Part shown: one piece after another, positions 61,079-64,000 of the stretch
Layout of the letters: each line of letters begins with the position of its first letter
Numbering within the stretch: the first letter of the stretch is position 1
Assembly (NCBI GenBank): GCA_963761435.1
Contig: CAVXHJ010000010.1
Coordinates: forward strand, 1,116,001-1,180,000
Reading direction: 5' to 3'
From: Roseiarcus sp963761435
GTDB taxonomy: Bacteria; Pseudomonadota; Alphaproteobacteria; Rhizobiales; Beijerinckiaceae
Length of the DNA stretch: 64,000 nucleotides
The notes under the pieces: model-generated
The model's database searches: none
The model's input: only the letters and a program-made list of their open reading frames with translations
Told to the model about the DNA's origin: nothing
Program-made: the position numbers and the translations under genes

Positions 61079-62091
61079 GCGGCGACTCGCTCCCCTTGTG
61101 AGTCGAAGAACAATGGCCTGACTAGGCTGATTCCGACCTCGTCCCCGACGGTCAGTCCATCGTCCGGATCGACAAGCGTCACGACCTCGTGTCCATCTAT
61201 CGTAACGTGAAGATGGTACTGGTCGCCCAAATGCTCGATCCAGTTGACACGCCCGCGCGCGACAGCCTGTCCGGATTTGACGATCTTCAGGTGCTCGGTT
61301 CGTGCCCCGATCGTGGCCGCGCGCGCCGGGGCGGGCAGGTTCGGGAGTAGTCCGCGCGGCATCAGATTGATTGCCGGCTGACCAAGTCGCGCCGCCACGT
61401 AGGCGCTATTCGGATTCTCGTAGATTTCGCGCGGCGTTCCGATTTGCGCGAGCCGACCGGCCTCGATGACCCCAACCTTTGTCGCCATGGTCATCGCTTC
61501 AATCTGATCGTGCGTGACATAGAGAAAGGTCGCACCGAGCTCGACGTGAATCCGCTTGAGTTCGAGCCTGAGGTCAGCACGCAGTTTCGCGTCGAGCGAT
61601 GATAGCGGTTCGTCCATCAGATAGATTTCCGGGCGACGCACGAGCGCCCGCCCGATCGCTACGCGCTGCATCTCGCCGCCGGATAATTTTGCCGCTCGAT
61701 TGTCCAGCTTGGATGCGATCCGGAGCAACGCCGCCGTCTCGTTGACTTTGACGCTGATTTCACTTTCCGGCACCCGCCGAGTGGGCGAGCGCAGTGGAAA
61801 CGCGAGATTGTCGAACACCGATAAATGCGGGTACAGCGAATATTGCTGAAACACGAAGGCGACGTCGCGCTGGGCCGGTGGCAGCTTCGTCACATCGCGC
61901 CCGGCGATCGAAATGCGTCCATCATCCGGCTTCTCGAGTCCGGCGACGAGGCGAAGCGTGGTAGTCTTTCCGGCGCCGGTGGGTCCCAGAAGCACGACAA
62001 AGGCGCCGTCTTCGATCACGAGCGATAAATCCGCGACCGCCGGCTTCGCGCCGAAGCGTTTGGAGATTCGATCGAGAACGACTTCAGCCAT
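61075..62091 (-). CDS. Sugar/polyol ABC importer ATPase, second copy (UgpC/MalK type)
   Basis: A 338-aa ATPase: VLLGPTGAGKTTTLRLVAGL (Walker A), VFQQYSLYPHLSVFDNLAFP, KLSGGEMQRVAIGRALVRRP (signature), YLMDEPLSSLDAKLRADL (Walker B), YVTHDQIEAMTM, then a TOBE-type domain. It overlaps the first ATPase gene by 8 bp and dhaL by ATGA. Two different ATPases in one importer operon recall the GlpS/GlpT pair of the rhizobial glycerol transporter, so glycerol or a similar polyol is a fair guess. Confidence 0.9.
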   Translation of the reverse strand: MAEVVLDRISKRFGAKPAVADLSLVIEDGAFVVLLGPTGAGKTTTLRLVAGLEKPDDGRISIAGRDVTKLPPAQRDVAFVFQQYSLYPHLSVFDNLAFPLRSPTRRVPESEISVKVNETAALLRIASKLDNRAAKLSGGEMQRVAIGRALVRRPEIYLMDEPLSSLDAKLRADLRLELKRIHVELGATFLYVTHDQIEAMTMATKVGVIEAGRLAQIGTPREIYENPNSAYVAARLGQPAINLMPRGLLPNLPAPARAATIGARTEHLKIVKSGQAVARGRVNWIEHLGDQYHLHVTIDGHEVVTLVDPDDGLTVGDEVGISLVRPLFFDSQGERVAA

Positions 62092-63178
62092 GCGCTATCG
62101 CCTCGCTCGCGTCCGTCGCGATCGCCCGCCCGCTCGCTTTGTCAAAAAGAGATATGTGCTGCGGACGAAACGTGAGGCCGAGAGTTTCTCCTGCCCGCAC
62201 GCGGAGATCGGCGGGCGCCCGGGCCCGCAAGGTTCCAAAATCTGTTGTCAGGGTTACGATTTGGGTCGTGCCGAGATATTCGACGCCGAACACGACTCCG
62301 CGCAGACCTTGGTCGGCAAACCGGACCTGTTCGGGGCGGACGCCGAGAATAAGGTCTCGCTCGCTCAAGTCCTCGCGCACCGTCGGCACGATGATCTCGC
62401 TCGCCCCCAACCGGACGGTCGTAGCGCCCTTCTCAACTCGATCGTGAAAGGAGAGAAAGTTCATGGGCGGGGAGCCGATGAAATCGGCGACGAAGACGCT
62501 CGCCGGCCGCTCATAGATCTCGTGCGGCGCGCCGAGCTGTTCGATGACGCCATTATTCATGACGGCGATTGTGTCCGCCATCGCCATGGCTTCGAGTTGA
62601 TCATGCGTGACGTAAATCGTCGTTGTGTGCAGGCGATCATGCAAGGCCCGCAATTCTCCGGTCATGACGTGGCGGAACTCGGTGTCCAGCGCGCCCAGCG
62701 GTTCATCCATCAGAAAGGCCTTGGGATGCCGCACGATCGCGCGCCCAAGCGCCACGCGCTGACGATCGCCGGAGGACAGGCCCGATACGGGCCGGTCGAG
62801 CAGATGATCGATGCGAAGGATGCGGGCGGCTTCTTCCACCCTTGTCTTTATTTCGGCCCGCTTCGCCCCGATGGAGACGAGCGGAAAAGCGATGTTTCGC
62901 CGAACATTCATGTGTGGATAGAGTGCGAACAGCTGGAAGACGAAGGCGATGTCGCGAGCCGAAGCGCGCTTTTGCGTTACGTCCTCGTCAGCCAGCAGTA
63001 TTCGCCCGGAAGTTGGCAATTCAAGTCCCGCGATCATCCGCAAGGTCGTCGTCTTGCCGCAGCCGGATGGGCCGAGCAGACAAAAGAACTCGCCGTCGGC
63101 GACGGCGAAGTTAGAGTCTTTCACCGCGATAAACTCGCCGAACGACTTGTGAAGCGCCTCAACCCGGATTTCCGCCAT
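62084..63178 (-). CDS. Sugar/polyol ABC importer ATPase, first copy
   Basis: A 364-aa ATPase: LLGPSGCGKTTTLRMIAGLE (Walker A), VFQLFALYPHMNVRRNIAFP, GLSSGDRQRVALGRAIVRHP (signature with Ser-Gly-Asp), AFLMDEPLGALDTEFRHVM (Walker B with Glu where Lys-Leu is usual), YVTHDQLEAMAMADT and a C-terminal regulatory domain. Signature and D-loop differ from the second ATPase, so the two probably form a heterodimer. ATG 63178 is the family start; a longer frame to 63331 crosses the next gene. Confidence 0.9.
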   Translation of the reverse strand: MAEIRVEALHKSFGEFIAVKDSNFAVADGEFFCLLGPSGCGKTTTLRMIAGLELPTSGRILLADEDVTQKRASARDIAFVFQLFALYPHMNVRRNIAFPLVSIGAKRAEIKTRVEEAARILRIDHLLDRPVSGLSSGDRQRVALGRAIVRHPKAFLMDEPLGALDTEFRHVMTGELRALHDRLHTTTIYVTHDQLEAMAMADTIAVMNNGVIEQLGAPHEIYERPASVFVADFIGSPPMNFLSFHDRVEKGATTVRLGASEIIVPTVREDLSERDLILGVRPEQVRFADQGLRGVVFGVEYLGTTQIVTLTTDFGTLRARAPADLRVRAGETLGLTFRPQHISLFDKASGRAIATDASEAIAHG

Positions 63179-63186
63179 TGCCAGAC

Positions 63187-63399
63187 CTAATCGTGAAACT
63201 TCGTGACGATGACGAACATCACGACGCCGGTCAGGATCGTTACGAAGGAATAGCTGTAGAGCACAAGCGAGAACGGCTGACACAGCATGACTACGCCAAG
63301 CGCAATGCAAGCTGTCGCGATGTTCTCCCAAATCCCGCGCCGAAAGACCCGCCGCGACAGCGACAATTCTTCAGGGATATCGTCGACACCCGAACTCAT
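63187..63399 (-). CDS. 70-aa two-helix membrane protein of the ABC-dha operon
   Basis: After about 25 polar residues (SSGVDDIPEELSLSRRVFRR) come two hydrophobic helices, NIATACIALGVVMLCQPFSL and FVTILTGVVMFVIVTKFHD. The ATG overlaps the permease stop as ATGA, and the first ATPase starts 9 bases after its stop. Small membrane proteins in the same position occur in other polyol ABC operons (for instance DUF2160 in glycerol operons), but this is not recognisably that family. It may stabilise or tune the transporter. Confidence 0.75.
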   Translation of the reverse strand: MSSGVDDIPEELSLSRRVFRRGIWENIATACIALGVVMLCQPFSLVLYSYSFVTILTGVVMFVIVTKFHD

Positions 63400-64000
63400 C
63401 GCCGCACGGCTCCAAAGGTGATGCCCCGCAGCAAGTGGTTGCGCAGCAGGACGGTGAAAAGGACGATCGGAAGCAGGAACAGCGTCGTGGCCGCAGCGAC
63501 AGCGGGCCAATTCTGACCGCCCTCACCGATAATGAAGGGGATGAACGGCGGCATGGTTTGCGCGTCCGAGCTGGTCAACAGCAGATTGAACGCATATTCG
63601 TTCCACGAGAAAATCAGGCAGAAGATTGCGGTTGCCGCGATTCCCGTCATTGCCTGCGGCAACACCACCTTTCGGAATGCCTGCAGTCGGGTGTAGCCGT
63701 CGACAAGCGCGGCCTCTTCGTATTCCCGCGGGATCTCGTCGATAAACCCCTTAAGCAGCCAGACCGCCAGCGACAGGTTCACCGCCGTGTACAGCAGGAT
63801 CATGCCGATCTTCGTGTCGTAGAGGCCAAGCCAACGATACATTACGTAAATCGGCACCGCGACCGCGATCGGCGGCATCATCCGTGTCGACAGGATGAAG
63901 AAAAGCAGGTCGTCAGCCAAAGGCACGCGAAAGCGGGAGAACCCGTAGGCGGCGAGGGTGCCGAGGAAGGTCGCGAGAATCATGGAGCCGAAGCCGATGA
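63396..64000 (-). CDS. Carbohydrate ABC permease (MalG/UgpE type), partial at window end
   Basis: The last 200 or so residues of a six-helix permease: FLGTLAAYGFSRFRVPLADD, STRMMPPIAVAVPIYVMYRW, the EAA loop EIPREYEEAALVDGYTRLQA, IFSWNEYAFNLLLTSSDAQT and HLLRGITFGAVRR at the end. The 5' part lies beyond the window. Coupled downstream to the 70-aa membrane protein by ATGA. It belongs to the transporter that feeds the dihydroxyacetone kinase operon. Confidence 0.9.
   Translation of the reverse strand, partial: IGFGSMILATFLGTLAAYGFSRFRVPLADDLLFFILSTRMMPPIAVAVPIYVMYRWLGLYDTKIGMILLYTAVNLSLAVWLLKGFIDEIPREYEEAALVDGYTRLQAFRKVVLPQAMTGIAATAIFCLIFSWNEYAFNLLLTSSDAQTMPPFIPFIIGEGGQNWPAVAAATTLFLLPIVLFTVLLRNHLLRGITFGAVRR

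Overview
The window looks like a chromosomal stretch from a high-GC alphaproteobacterium, most likely Hyphomicrobiales (Beijerinckiaceae/Methylocystaceae or Bradyrhizobium-like). The evidence is a NepR-EcfG general stress module, several HWE/HisKA_2 kinases, a REP-type palindrome of a kind I associate with Bradyrhizobium relatives, and several polyol/sugar ABC operons. Genus cannot be set by eye. I saw no rRNA, tRNA, transposase, phage gene or CRISPR array.

Region 1 (1-11.3 kb) is a general-stress island. It holds three HWE/HisKA_2-type kinases (one frameshifted), a single-domain response regulator, nepR-ecfG, a second NepR-like gene far from ecfG, and many small stress-type proteins (CsbD, DUF1328, DUF2934, a His-rich 64-aa protein, a 28-aa membrane peptide, DUF1003, PRC-barrel, pyridoxamine-oxidase-like). 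Nine intergenic sites fit the EcfG promoter form GGAAC-N16/17-NGTT; five have a full CGTT -10 element. Two gene pairs are divergently served by such sites.

Region 2 (11.6-23 kb) is a sugar or polyol acid locus. It has two Gfo/Idh/MocA dehydrogenases, a ribose-type ABC importer whose ATPase is fused to one permease, a TIM-barrel isomerase, an RraA-like protein and an enolase-superfamily dehydratase. Remnants of a second enolase and of an aldo/keto reductase lie between them. A 32-bp perfect inverted repeat pair and a 21-bp minisatellite follow.

Region 3 (23.6-40.3 kb) is a long minus-strand catabolic operon: LacI regulator, Gfo/Idh dehydrogenase, CoA-transferase, enoyl-CoA hydratase, aldehyde dehydrogenase remnant, MalEFGK-type importer and two GMC oxidoreductases. 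A perfect LacI-type palindrome lies between lacI and a divergent flavoprotein gene. A ribokinase and a DUF4432 gene follow.

Region 4 (40.4-56.5 kb) is a CoA-linked acid catabolism region: SAF-domain oxidoreductase, BKACE enzyme, split AtuA pair, Liv-type ABC genes, acyl-CoA dehydrogenase, hydantoinase pieces, enoyl-CoA hydratase, CaiB-type CoA-transferase, B12-binding protein, CoA ligase and a hexapeptide-repeat protein. It is full of frameshifts and truncations at gene-gene junctions.

Region 5 (56.5-64 kb) is a tight minus-strand operon linking an ABC importer to PEP-dependent dihydroxyacetone kinase: permease, 70-aa membrane protein, two ATPases, DhaL, DhaM, a 34-aa ORF, HPr, enzyme I, a 140-aa putative regulator and DhaK. 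This is the most coherent complete metabolic unit in the window.

At least nine single-base frameshifts, three nonsense codons and eight truncation junctions occur in otherwise recognisable genes. Either the assembly has errors or false joins, or this accessory region is decaying; the sequence alone does not decide.
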